Source: Charina bottae (Eukaryota; Chordata; Lepidosauria; Squamata; Charinaidae). Taken from it: a stretch of 64,000 nucleotides of DNA. The stretch covers positions 48,367,916 to 48,431,915 of the forward strand of contig JALMGJ010000003.1 of NCBI GenBank assembly GCA_023362775.1, read 5' to 3'. Under the pieces are notes generated by a model. It had not been told where the DNA came from and made no database searches. It saw only the letters and a list, made by a program, of their open reading frames with translations. The position numbers and the translations under genes were made by a program. How positions within the stretch are numbered: the first letter of the stretch is position 1; each line of letters begins with the position of its first letter. This document shows, one piece after another, positions 55,201 to 59,432 of this stretch.

Positions 55201-56243
55201 CTTGATTTGTCATGTCAAATTTGTCATGAGCAGTGTATTCCCCTAATACAGAGCTTTCCAAACTTTTTATGTTGGTGACACACTTTTTAGACATGCATCA
55301 TTTCACGACACACGCTTACAGCAGGGCATCATTTCGCGACACACTCTTACAGCAGGGCACAAGGCAGGCACTAGGACCTGCATGGAATCACAGCAGGTTT
55401 GGAGGCAGCAAGGCACAAGGCAGGCACTAGGACCTCCGCGGAATCCTGGCAGGGCTCGGAGGCAGCAGCAGCAGCCGCGACACACCCAGACACTGCAGCC
55501 GACACACTAACATGTCCCGACACACAGTTTGGAAAGCTCTGCCCTAATAGGTCATAATTATGCTGGCTGGGGAATTTTTTGGGAAGTTGAAGTCCATACA
55601 TCTTAAAGTTGCCAAAGTTGAGAAACTCTAGATGAAGTGGGAGGTAGAGAAAGCAGAATGTTGCTGAACTTCAATTCCATCAGTTCTCTCCCTTTTTTTT
55701 TCCTTCCCCCATCTGGATTTTAAAACCATCATGTCTGATGAAAAGCTTTTGGAAACTCAGAACCCTGCCCACTATTTGTGTAACTTCAGCTAATCCAATA
55801 AAGATACCAAATAATGAATTACAGGAAGGAGAAAAGAAGCAAAATCATCCTGGTATGATCCTGATACTTCCCACAAACATTACCACAACTTCAAAAATAT
55901 CTTGCAAACATAACCATTCAGCATCAGTCAAACCGTTCTCTTTTATTACTTACTTGTTCCTTCAGCTGCTTGATTGACTGCTGAAGAGTCAGCATGTGAT
56001 TGAATAAAGGATTCTTGAGAGTATTGTATAGAAAAGCCAGATTATCACTTTGGGAAGTATCTCCTTTCTCATGAAGTTTCATTAGTAGACGCTCCAGAAT
56101 CCTCAGGACCTGCTGCTTATCTGTTGGATCCCCCAAACATCATAACAATTCATTAAAAAAACTACTTAAGAAAATTGGAAATATTTCAACCACGTGATAA
56201 GCTTATTTCAAAGACACTTACCTGCAATAGGATTTTCTGGCAT
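18990..56243 (-). CDS. PATJ: PATJ, N-terminal half (coding exons 2-17; 3' part outside the window)
   Basis: PATJ (INADL) is a cytoplasmic scaffold at tight junctions. Its L27 domain binds the L27N domain of PALS1, linking it to Crumbs, and its PDZ domains bind C-termini of junction proteins. Sixteen minus-strand exons total 2070 nt (690 codons) with unbroken reading phase and consensus splice sites. In order they encode L27 (about residues 8-65), PDZ1 (GLGF loop in exon 5), PDZ2 (GLGF in exon 7), PDZ3 (SLGI loop), an acidic linker, the divergent PDZ4 (LRLGVEL start) and the opening of PDZ5 ([10 protein letters not shown]). The start MPENPIADKQ matches remembered human PATJ (MPENPATDKL) better than its paralogue MPDZ, and the linker carries the PATJ signature [12 protein letters not shown]. 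The remaining PDZ domains are not in the window. Introns are dense in mobile elements but all coding phases are intact, so the gene looks functional. Confidence 0.96.
19125..21282. other. PATJ intron 16, no recognisable element
   Basis: AT-rich unique DNA. A 141-codon minus-strand frame at 20010-20435 has no domain, splice support or family match. Confidence 0.5.
21283..21450 (-). CDS. PATJ: PATJ exon 16: second half of PDZ4 and linker
   Basis: 168 nt, phase 0 to 0. Acceptor ctctttag, donor gtattt. Encodes [18 protein letters not shown] followed by [19 protein letters not shown], the helix and last strand of PDZ4, nearly identical to remembered human PATJ, then the less conserved linker ([16 protein letters not shown]). 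Confidence 0.96.
21451..22600. other. PATJ intron 15, left part
   Basis: A short (CA)n run lies at about 21633-21652. Nothing else is recognised. Confidence 0.5.
22618..23949 (-). mobile_element. Non-autonomous hAT element with a hairpin tandem array
   Basis: Begins CAAGGGTCGGAAATGG and ends GTTTGCCGACCCCTG, the termini of 5769-7500 in opposite orientation. The 8-bp duplication gtctagtg lies at 22610-22617 and 23950-23957. Shared subterminal blocks are the 'ggctcgcgagccaaatgcgg' side and repeated 'ccgcccccttccacg' boxes at 23770-23900. The core is a tandem array (22932-23695). No transposase is present; open frames of up to 437 codons here are artefacts of a GC-rich array whose period is not strictly in frame. 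Confidence 0.92.
22932..23695. repeat. 226-bp tandem array, each unit a 63-bp-arm hairpin
   Basis: Units start at about 22932, 23158, 23385 and 23611 (three full, one partial). Each holds a left arm beginning 'gcctccctgccggaacc' and reading through 'gagcctgccctttcgaaggg', a loop of about 24 bp (actgctgcccgagctgcagt...), and a right arm that is the reverse complement. About 80 bp of spacer follow (containing 'cagcgtgtgcatgtggagag'). Units are nearly identical, with small differences such as the middle unit's loop (gcggcagcagcagctgcagt). Confidence 0.93.
24255..25664. other. PATJ intron 15, right part
   Basis: A (CA)n-rich stretch lies at 25220-25280. Otherwise AT-rich, nothing recognised. Confidence 0.5.
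25665..25799 (-). CDS. PATJ: PATJ exon 15: first half of PDZ4
   Basis: 135 nt, phase 0 to 0. Acceptor tttttaacag, donor gtatga. Encodes [20 protein letters not shown] then [18 protein letters not shown] and LEDELLE. The carboxylate-binding loop is LRLGV rather than GLGF, as in mammalian PATJ PDZ4. Confidence 0.96.
26018..27262. mobile_element. L1-like copy, apparently twin-primed (5' part inverted)
   Basis: 26018-26130 reads, on the minus strand, as an L1-type 3' UTR (aaacttaataaaattatttt). From about 26146 the plus strand starts like the L1 at 37396 (gacttccgg after an L1-like start) and continues into an ORF1-like frame at 26825-27157 ([19 protein letters not shown], helical). Opposed halves are the signature of twin priming. 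Target duplications were not found, and the left edge cuts an older SINE fragment (25960-26017). Confidence 0.55.
27290..27858 (-). mobile_element. Penelope-like element, GIY-YIG endonuclease end
   Basis: The minus-strand frame (27496-27858) reads [18 protein letters not shown], then [20 protein letters not shown] and [13 protein letters not shown]. This is the GIY-YIG nuclease C-terminus of vertebrate Penelope-like retroelements. The 3' UTR contains 'gaagaagctccttggataag' (minus). The copy is 5'-truncated at about 27858, where another LINE 3' end abuts. Confidence 0.8.
27859..28230 (+). mobile_element. LINE 3' end (CR1/L2 group)
   Basis: Reads [19 protein letters not shown] then [17 protein letters not shown], the C-terminus of a CR1/L2-type ORF, followed by a 3' UTR with 'gtaaaccgcccagagttccc' and an AAATA tail. 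Same family as 17239-17549. Confidence 0.75.
28434..28490 (-). CDS. PATJ: PATJ exon 14: linker before PDZ4
   Basis: 57 nt (19 codons), phase 0. Acceptor gatttttag, donor gtattg. Encodes [19 protein letters not shown]; the last 12 residues equal remembered human PATJ. Too short to be found as an open frame; placed by homology and splice phase. Confidence 0.95.
28979..29055 (-). CDS. PATJ: PATJ exon 13: linker ([13 protein letters not shown])
   Basis: 77 nt; completes a split codon from exon 12 and ends in phase 0. Acceptor aatttag, donor gtaggt. Encodes [20 protein letters not shown] then PDFEVM, matching the human SRWENLLGPDYEVMVA segment. Confidence 0.95.
29505..29800 (-). repeat. Possible degenerate SINE/LINE tail
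   Basis: 'tttatatcctccctttcttt' and 'tcatatcctccaagaattca' resemble reversed retroposon 3' ends. Too decayed to classify. Confidence 0.3.
30136..30249 (-). CDS. PATJ: PATJ exon 12: charged linker between PDZ3 and PDZ4
   Basis: 114 nt with split codons at both ends. Acceptor cttttccag, donor gtaagt. Encodes [20 protein letters not shown] then [19 protein letters not shown], a disordered acidic/basic linker. It is the least conserved exon; only LTGxVET is shared with human as remembered. Confidence 0.88.
30387..30606 (-). mobile_element. tRNA-derived SINE with alternative 3' body
   Basis: The minus strand starts with a Sauria-like head (gtgtagtggttaaggcat, B box agttctagtcctgcc) but after 'ctgagagagagtgactggcc' continues into 'gcaatggcaaaccacttctg', not the Bov-B-like tail of the Sauria SINE. 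Same body as 52710-52921. Confidence 0.65.
30607..31679. other. PATJ intron 11, no recognisable element
   Basis: AT-rich, no gene or repeat recognised. Confidence 0.5.
31680..31821 (-). CDS. PATJ: PATJ exon 11: end of PDZ3
   Basis: 142 nt, phase 0 to 1. Acceptor actttag, donor gtaaag. Encodes [20 protein letters not shown] then [13 protein letters not shown], the alpha2 helix and beta6 strand of PDZ3, and a short tail (SPEAEFDR). Confidence 0.95.
31954..32366. mobile_element. Palindromic MITE-like repeat (acaggtagtcctcgac family)
   Basis: Starts acaggtagtcctcgacttac and ends gttgactacctgt, short terminal inverted repeats flanked by TA. The interior has runs such as 'cacggtcacatgatcgcatt' and 'cttaacgaccaccgtaaata'. 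Other copies: 50608-50700 and 61269-63966. The superfamily is uncertain. Confidence 0.6.
32343..32473. repeat. 88-bp tandem duplication at the MITE edge
   Basis: 'ctgtactaactcatctattt' occurs at about 32363 and again at about 32451, each preceded by a 'ggaaattc' block, so about 88 bp covering the MITE end and its flank were duplicated. Confidence 0.7.
32617..32711 (+). mobile_element. Sauria SINE, 3' fragment
   Basis: Only the tail half: 'gtggggaaaataggaggcgg' to 'aataataaaggcgggataat' and an AAATA run. 5'-truncated. Confidence 0.9.
32853..32876. repeat. (TG)n microsatellite
   Basis: About 12 TG units. Confidence 0.9.
32905..33335 (-). mobile_element. Retroposon-like interspersed repeat
   Basis: On the + strand it begins with a reversed AT-rich tail and 'gactcccagtaactctgggc', then 'gggcaaagagccaggtcttt' and 'cctggagcgcgccaaccctg', blocks I recognise as a common sauropsid repeat. 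The 74-codon plus frame (32968-33192) is not a host gene. Confidence 0.5.
33340..34945. other. PATJ intron 10, no recognisable element
   Basis: AT-rich, short frames only. Confidence 0.5.
34946..35037 (-). CDS. PATJ: PATJ exon 10: middle of PDZ3
   Basis: 92 nt; completes a Gly codon split with exon 9, ends in phase 0. Strong polypyrimidine tract (minus strand of 35041-35085), donor gtaagt. Encodes [20 protein letters not shown] then [11 protein letters not shown], matching human [20 protein letters not shown]. Confidence 0.96.
35038..36151. other. PATJ intron 9
   Basis: A fragment 'cagtgggcttactcctaggt' near 35187 resembles an old sauropsid repeat. Otherwise nothing recognised. Confidence 0.4.
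36152..36242 (-). CDS. PATJ: PATJ exon 9: start of PDZ3
   Basis: 91 nt, phase 0 to 1. Acceptor tttcctag, donor gtgagt. Encodes [20 protein letters not shown] then [10 protein letters not shown]. The carboxylate loop is SLGI, as in mammalian PATJ PDZ3. Confidence 0.95.
36790..37244 (-). mobile_element. Sauria SINE with a triplicated head
   Basis: The minus-strand SINE tail lies at 36790-36920. The tRNA-derived half is then present three times in tandem, each with 'cagccggctttcatgcctaa' (starting near 36966, 37069 and 37170). The copies are joined by 'tattggctccttcc' spacers, giving a unit of about 102-104 bp. Confidence 0.92.
37172..37395 (+). repeat. 224-bp direct repeat, left copy
   Basis: Identical to 41628-41851 except for one base seen by eye (aagaattc here, aataattc there). 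It includes the last SINE head and about 150 bp of an adjoining repeat. It ends exactly where the L1 5' end starts. Confidence 0.95.
37396..41627 (+). mobile_element. L1 retrotransposon, internally deleted and 3'-truncated
   Basis: 4.2 kb: a 5' UTR of 1.2 kb (37396-38603, GC-rich start 'cttccgggtactgatcggag'), the coiled-coil part of ORF1, and ORF2 from after the endonuclease to just before its C-terminal zinc knuckle finishes ([13 protein letters not shown]). The ORF1 RNA-binding domain, the apurinic-type endonuclease, the ORF2 end, the 3' UTR and poly(A) are absent. Only one frameshift is apparent in about 900 codons of ORF2, so the copy is young. It lies in PATJ intron 8, opposite to the gene. 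Confidence 0.94.
38604..38948 (+). pseudogene. L1 ORF1 fragment: coiled coil with 18-residue repeats
   Basis: About 114 codons from [14 protein letters not shown]. The N-terminal coiled coil contains tandem 18-residue units ([18 protein letters not shown], then [18 protein letters not shown], then ALDKKMDD), 54-bp repeats at about 38745-38875. The RRM and C-terminal domains are missing. The stop TAA overlaps the next frame's ATG (TAATG at 38946). Confidence 0.85.
38948..41655 (+). pseudogene. L1 ORF2 fragment: linker and reverse transcriptase, one frameshift
   Basis: Residues 1-195 (38948-39535) are the post-endonuclease region ([36 protein letters not shown]). One frameshift at about 39495-39510 leads to a 714-codon frame with all reverse-transcriptase blocks: [79 protein letters not shown] (catalytic FADD) and [13 protein letters not shown]. 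The downstream C domain (YLGVYLT) is also present. The last residues, after [10 protein letters not shown], come from the flanking SINE. Without the endonuclease it cannot act as a normal L1. Confidence 0.95.
41628..41851 (+). repeat. 224-bp direct repeat, right copy
   Basis: Second copy of 37172-37395. It continues without interruption into 'aaaccacatttacataccat', so the joined flanks restore one continuous pre-insertion sequence. Confidence 0.95.
41700..42230 (+). mobile_element. Unclassified retroelement 3' region (possibly Penelope-like)
   Basis: Coding-like frame (41736-42140; [20 protein letters not shown] ... [15 protein letters not shown]) followed by 'tgatgttacctagttgggta' and 'gaaatgtcttcaagcaaaga', a 3' end I associate with Penelope-like elements. 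Only a tail is present. Confidence 0.4.
42231..43117. other. PATJ intron 8, right part
   Basis: AT-rich, nothing recognised. Confidence 0.5.
43118..43339 (-). CDS. PATJ: PATJ exon 8: second half of PDZ2 and linker
   Basis: 222 nt, phase 0 to 0. Acceptor tattgaag, donor gtaagt. Encodes [20 protein letters not shown], then [20 protein letters not shown] and VARSPLG, ending PDZ2, and a threonine/proline-rich linker ([11 protein letters not shown]). Confidence 0.96.
43840..43952. mobile_element. Palindromic hAT MITE, 113 bp
   Basis: CAGTGTTTCTCAACCTTGGC ... GGTTGAGAAACATTG, an almost perfect palindrome around 'cttcaactcccagaattcc'. The 8-bp duplication ggctatgg lies at 43832-43839 and 43953-43960. 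Confidence 0.93.
43961..44925. other. PATJ intron 7
   Basis: No element or gene recognised. Confidence 0.5.
44926..45054 (-). CDS. PATJ: PATJ exon 7: first half of PDZ2
   Basis: 129 nt, phase 0 to 0. Acceptor cttttctag, donor gtaatt. Encodes [20 protein letters not shown] then [20 protein letters not shown] and ADR; GLGF is the carboxylate-binding loop of PDZ2. Confidence 0.97.
45405..45702 (+). mobile_element. CR1 LINE 3' end
   Basis: Typical CR1 3' region: 'aggaatttcctgacagtgag', 'agcagtggaacagcttgcct', 'ggaggttttcaagaaaagat' and 'ggtcccttccaacccaagat', ending near 'tctatgatcctgtgac'. 5'-truncated. Confidence 0.9.
45703..46499. other. PATJ intron 6, left part
   Basis: A (GATGAT/GAG)n purine-rich run lies at 46289-46325. 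Nothing else is recognised. Confidence 0.5.
46500..47960 (+). mobile_element. Old CR1 LINE, RT region, split by a SINE
   Basis: Decayed CR1 coding sequence: 'catagatttgtcaagaacaa' (HRFVKN) at about 46744 and, after the SINE at 46831-47136, 'gatatattttgatttcagca' with 'aagcatttgacaaag' (the [10 protein letters not shown] motif of the RT). Frames are broken throughout. Confidence 0.75.
46831..47136 (+). mobile_element. tRNA-derived SINE with (TTACC)n tail
   Basis: Plus-strand copy of the 5037-5372 family: B box 'gcagttcgagacc', then 'gcaagtagataaataggttc', 'ccacatgaccacggaagcgt' and a TTACC tail. It interrupts the CR1 remnant. Confidence 0.85.
48585..48690. mobile_element. Palindromic hAT MITE, 106 bp
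   Basis: Same family as 43840-43952: CAGTGTTTCTCAACCTTGGG ... GGTTGAGAAACAATG, near-perfect palindrome. The 8-bp duplication atgtaaac lies at 48577-48584 and 48691-48698. Confidence 0.93.
48762..48957 (-). CDS. PATJ: PATJ exon 6: second half of PDZ1 and linker
   Basis: 196 nt; completes an Arg codon split with exon 5, ends in phase 0. Acceptor tatcctag, donor gtaagt. Encodes [20 protein letters not shown], then [20 protein letters not shown] and IVARGP, ending PDZ1, and a serine-rich linker ([17 protein letters not shown]). Confidence 0.97.
48958..50221. other. PATJ intron 5
   Basis: An imperfect inverted pair 'acatactaaaccaaaacc' (about 49219) and 'ggctttgttttagtatgg' (about 49373) suggests a decayed MITE. 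Otherwise nothing recognised. Confidence 0.35.
50222..50361 (-). CDS. PATJ: PATJ exon 5: first half of PDZ1
   Basis: 140 nt, phase 0 to 2. Acceptor tttttttag, donor gtgaga. Encodes [20 protein letters not shown] then [20 protein letters not shown] and PGSIAA, with the GLGF loop of PDZ1, matching human [20 protein letters not shown]. Confidence 0.97.
50608..50700. mobile_element. MITE-like repeat fragment (acaggtagtcctc family)
   Basis: 'acaggtagtcctcacttaat' and 'cgctaagcgatgcggtcatt' match the repeat at 31954-32366 and 61269. The right end is not delimited. Confidence 0.55.
50853..51214. mobile_element. hAT-type MITE, GTGTGTCG family, GC-rich core
   Basis: 362 bp. CAGAGCTTTCCAAACTG ... CTTTGGAAAGCCCTG with an 8-bp duplication, ccttagcc, at 50845-50852 and 51215-51222. 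The core is a minisatellite of 'cgcacgcccccccgcgccg'-type units. Same subfamily and orientation as 1372-1694. Confidence 0.93.
51636..51818 (-). CDS. PATJ: PATJ exon 4: region between L27 and PDZ1
   Basis: 183 nt, phase 0 to 0. Acceptor gcttcacag, donor gtaaag. Encodes [20 protein letters not shown] then [16 protein letters not shown] and [15 protein letters not shown]; human has SANFDFSRKGLLVFTDG at the same place. Confidence 0.96.
51940..52209 (+). mobile_element. Sauria SINE, near full length
   Basis: 'tctagtagttaaggcaccag', 'gagttctagtcccgcccgcc', 'gtcactctctctcagcccaa', 'ttgagttatttataaaaata' and an AAATA tail of about 45 bp. Confidence 0.93.
52210..53470. other. PATJ intron 3, part
   Basis: Apart from the SINE at 52710-52921, AT-rich DNA without a recognised feature. 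Confidence 0.45.
52710..52921 (+). mobile_element. Old tRNA-SINE with alternative body and poly(A)
   Basis: Eroded Sauria-like head, then 'gatggcaacggcaaaccatt' and 'ctcaaaggcaaaaaaaaaaa'. Same body as 30387-30606. Confidence 0.65.
53470..53927 (+). mobile_element. Non-LTR retrotransposon 3' end with (GATTT)n tail
   Basis: The reading [20 protein letters not shown] is a CCHC-like zinc knuckle typical of the C-terminus of LINE ORF2 proteins. It is followed by a 3' UTR and seven to eight GATTT units (53887-53927). The clade is not certain. Confidence 0.65.
54070..55020 (-). mobile_element. LINE reverse-transcriptase remnant (RTE-like)
   Basis: Minus strand reads [40 protein letters not shown] (catalytic FADD), [30 protein letters not shown] and, at the end, [20 protein letters not shown]. 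This is the RT palm through C-terminus of an RTE-like or related non-LTR element, with several stops and frameshifts. A (CT)n run precedes it at 54040-54075. Confidence 0.75.
55249..55541 (+). mobile_element. hAT-type MITE, GTGTGTCG family, second subtype
   Basis: 293 bp. CAGAGCTTTCCAAAC ... GTTTGGAAAGCTCTG with an 8-bp duplication, ccctaata, at 55241-55248 and 55542-55549. Carries the CGACACAC subterminal motifs, but the core is an imperfect duplication ('cacaaggcaggcactaggac' twice) rather than the CpG minisatellite of 1372 and 50853. Confidence 0.93.
55562..55630 (-). repeat. Truncated palindromic hAT MITE
   Basis: 'gaagttgaagtccatacatc' and 'taaagttgccaaagttgaga' match one half of 43840-43952. 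Confidence 0.7.
55954..56120 (-). CDS. PATJ: PATJ exon 3: L27 domain
   Basis: 167 nt; completes an Asp codon split with exon 2, ends in phase 0. Encodes [40 protein letters not shown] and [15 protein letters not shown], the L27 domain that pairs with PALS1. The donor caa|gtaagt is strong. The acceptor, gggggatccaacag, has a poor pyrimidine tract but restores the human phase (PIA|DKQ). Confidence 0.95.
56222..56243 (-). CDS. PATJ: PATJ exon 2: start codon
   Basis: The ATG at 56243 and 21 more bases encode MPENPIA plus one base. Donor gcag|gtaagt. The context accaccATGc is a fair Kozak match. The N-terminus MPENP is the same in remembered human PATJ, which decides this start over the in-frame ATG read through from intron 2 (MGDPTDKQQ). 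Confidence 0.95.
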
Positions 56244-58440
56244 GGTGGTTTATCTGCACTGCAGACTCAATATGATCTGAATTTTAGAATAAAGATGCAG
56301 ATTAAGCTTTGGTTTTCAACACATCTTACTCTGAAGAAATAAATGGCAAGCACACATATACATGCACATACAGTACCTTTTTAGACTTATTGTTGCCACA
56401 TTAAAAGGTGCACAAAGAAGCACAGTATGTATAGGATATGTGTGTAAAAGTATTATAGTGTGTCCAGAGAACATTTCACCCTAAAATGAGCAATGCTGCT
56501 GTTATTTAAATACTGTCTTGCTACACATGGAGATGGAATCTAGCCCAATGCAAAAAGGCACATGCTCCCATCATGCTGTCCTGTTTTTATTTAAATTCAT
56601 ATTACTTCCGTAGACATACTGTCTGGTAACATGTATAAACTGTGCACTGCAACCAGTAGAATCATGCCAAGATAAACAGAAGCCATGCTAACAAATGGTG
56701 TATTTTATCCCAGGCTTCCCATTTTGAATGCAAATTCTCTCTCGGCTACAGATACATCTGAATAAATCAGTTCAGGATTATACTGGAGAACTATGTTGTA
56801 CAGTGAAAACACATCTATCTCATATATGTTTAAAAAGATAAAGCCTCCTTAAGTCTAGCTTAATTCCTGGTTATCTCATAGATACATCCATGTATCTTCT
56901 TCCAGATGTTCTTTCAACTTCCCAGTCTAGTTTACAATTCCAGTACTAACCCAACCCTGCTTACTTTTGGATTATATGCAAAATTCAGTAAAAAAAAAAA
57001 AAAAAAGTCTCACCAAATGAGAATCCTTAGGCTGCAACCATTGGCCAATTAAGAATATGATCCTACAGACTTCAAATGGAATTACTTTCAGGCAGGCATA
57101 TAACATTGGCTGACGTCATTGAGAACTAAGGAGTAGAATTAGTCACATATAAGTTAAATATCTCACACTGTGTTTATTTAATGGTATTTGCAGATGATTA
57201 TAAGTATGCCTATTCAGAAACTTTACTGAGTTTACTCCCTGGATAGGTATGTGTTTTATTACATCACAGTCTCAAGTTTCTTCATCTGGACTGGGCCTTC
57301 TGTGTATTAATAGATACATTTGCATGACAGGCTTTTTAAAACCCGACTGCACTTGAGAACTCACTGGGATTCCTTAGGCACACTGTGAATTGCAAAAGAG
57401 TTCTGTCCAGCCCTGTTCTTGGGATTAGGCAAATTCTTAGATGAAAATTCAGCTTGCATTACACAAGAGAAACTGAAAATTCTGGAATATTATATCAATC
57501 ATCATCTAAGATCTCTTCTATTTTGAAGTGTTCTTATGTAGCAGATACCACGACGAACCCTTTTGGATAACTATATTTTACTTGTCTAAATATATCCAGA
57601 TTTAAATAAACTTTGAAAGAATCCCTCTTTTATTTTTCAGAAATAATACTGAAATTTTGCTTTATTTGTGAATTTTAGACTGGGAGGAAAAATGCACTCT
57701 GAAGCAAACCTGTCTTAATACTGACTTCATAATGATGTTACCTAGATCTAGTATTGTACTTAATTTCCAAACTGGAAAAAAAGGTATCCTAAAACCCGTA
57801 CCTTCCATTCCTCTTTTCTTACATATGTTAGTTGCACTTGCTGTTCAGCACATAAAAACTTACACTTAGTGAGCCAGGGTTACTCCTACAAAAGTAACCA
57901 TGGCTTCATCTGACTTATGCCATCACACTTTCCAAGCAGAACTACCTGGTCAAATTCTCCTTGACTTCTCCCCCCCCCCCAAAAAAAAACCGAGCAAGTG
58001 GAGGCGGCGTCATCTCTTTACAACAGTATCCCCTTGTTTGCTATAATGTATTCCCAAATTTGGAGCCCTCCAGATGTGCATGAACTTCAGGTCCCAGAAT
58101 TCAACAGCCAGCATAGCTCTTGTTGAGAATTCTGGGAACTGAAGGGCACAGTCTGGGGTTCCCCAGTACAGAAGAATACCAGCCCTTGAGGGACTGGATA
58201 GTTCCCAGGATGTTCTCTGTCAGTGTTGGTAGGTTTTATAGTCCAGAAACAGCTGGCCAAGGATCAGTATGGCTCCCTGAGGGAGCAACTTCCTCTACTT
58301 ACTTTTGGGTGTATTGCCTGAGTCCAGTTACCAACAAGGAAAGGTACACAAGCAAGCAGAGATCCAACATCCAACATCTAATCAAAGGTCAGCACTGTTG
58401 GATCGCTGGCAGCTGCCTGACTGCACAACCACAACGCTGG
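56244..58440. other. PATJ intron 1
   Basis: Mostly AT-rich. Old repeat-like pieces lie at 57050-57120 and 58050-58140 ('ctccagatgtgcatgaactt', 'gagaattctgggaactgaag'); poly(A) and poly(C/A) runs lie at 56993-57007 and 57969-57988. The acceptor of exon 2 was not fixed exactly. Confidence 0.5.
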
Positions 58441-58479
58441 TGCTAACGTTTACGGCCAAGCTGAAAAGATCAGCTGTCA

Positions 58480-59300
58480 CGCCTGTACTTTGCACTAGCC
58501 GCGGCTTTAAGTTGTTTGCTCAGGCTTGAGACGGGGCGACTTTCAAAATAAGCGGCCCCTTTTCACGGTCAGCAGTTCAGGCAAAGCCAAACGAGGAAGT
58601 CCAGTGGGTAAACCCTAATATATCGGGGAAATTAAGATCTGGATCTAAACAGACGTAGCTTTGGACACCTCAAACAAAAAAATATAGCGGGGAGGGAGGG
58701 ACACCCCTACCATAGAGGCTTAAAGCTCAGCAACCCGCCCACCCGAAGCGCAACAAGTTCTCCCGAAGTATTTTCGATTACGTTTCAAGCGTTCAGGAAG
58801 TGGGCGGCGGGCTTAAGGCAAAAGCCCGACTGGTTGATCTTTCAGCGGCAGCCCGCTGGCTCTGCTTCCCCCTACAGGGGCACTGTAGCTTCCCGGAGCC
58901 GGGAGGGTCGCCTCTGGTTCGGAAGAACTTCTTACCTGATCGGCGGGCGGCGAGACCTGCCGCTTTGCAATCCTCGCTTGTTCTTACCTGGGCGGAAGCG
59001 GGAGTTTAGTTTTACCCGCACCTCTCCTTGCAACACAGGAAGCCGACAGCGAGGGGGAGCCGCTCGGCGCTAAAGGAAATAAATAAATCCAGGCACCGAG
59101 GGAATAGGGATGGAAGAGGCGAGAGATTAGCTGCCGGGCGAGAAGCGGGGCTGGCTGATGTCGTTGAGCTAATGGGTCCCCGTGATGCCGATGGGTTTGG
59201 TCTCGCGCCAGAAGGCTCGGATCCTTCTCTCGCCTTTCCTAAGAATGCGGAGAATGGCAAGCTCAAGGAGAAAGATAAATTATGGCCAGTGGAAGAGGAA
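58480..59300 (-). promoter_or_regulatory. PATJ: PATJ promoter region and untranslated first exon
   Basis: A GC- and CpG-rich block in AT-rich surroundings just upstream of the coding part. Two strong minus-strand donors lie inside it: caggtaagaa (exon end 58988) and atcaggtaag (exon end 58936). Either could end a 5' UTR exon that splices to exon 2. No TATA box is evident, as usual for such promoters. The transcription start is not determinable from sequence. Confidence 0.7.
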
Positions 59301-59432
59301 TTAGAGACAGTGGACGGGAGAAATTGGCCACGATTGCAGGCGGTGCTAGATGACAATGTGGTTGTGTCGTGGAAACGTAGGTATTGGGGACAATCAAAGG
59401 ACAGAGGCTTGGACTCCGTAGATTTTCGTTAG
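59028..59432 (+). other. 134-codon open frame across the promoter block (uncertain)
   Basis: Divergent from PATJ and partly inside the CpG-rich block. It has a mixed, non-repetitive composition (e.g. KEKDKLWPVEEELETVDG) but no family I recognise. In mammals TM2D1 is the divergent neighbour; this frame has neither its signal peptide nor its TM2 motifs. It may be the 5' exon of an unrelated or noncoding transcript, or chance. Confidence 0.2.

Noticed and set aside
59028..59432. Plus-strand 134-codon frame as TM2D1
   Set aside because: It lacks the signal peptide, cysteines and TM2 helices of TM2D1; listed only as an uncertain frame.
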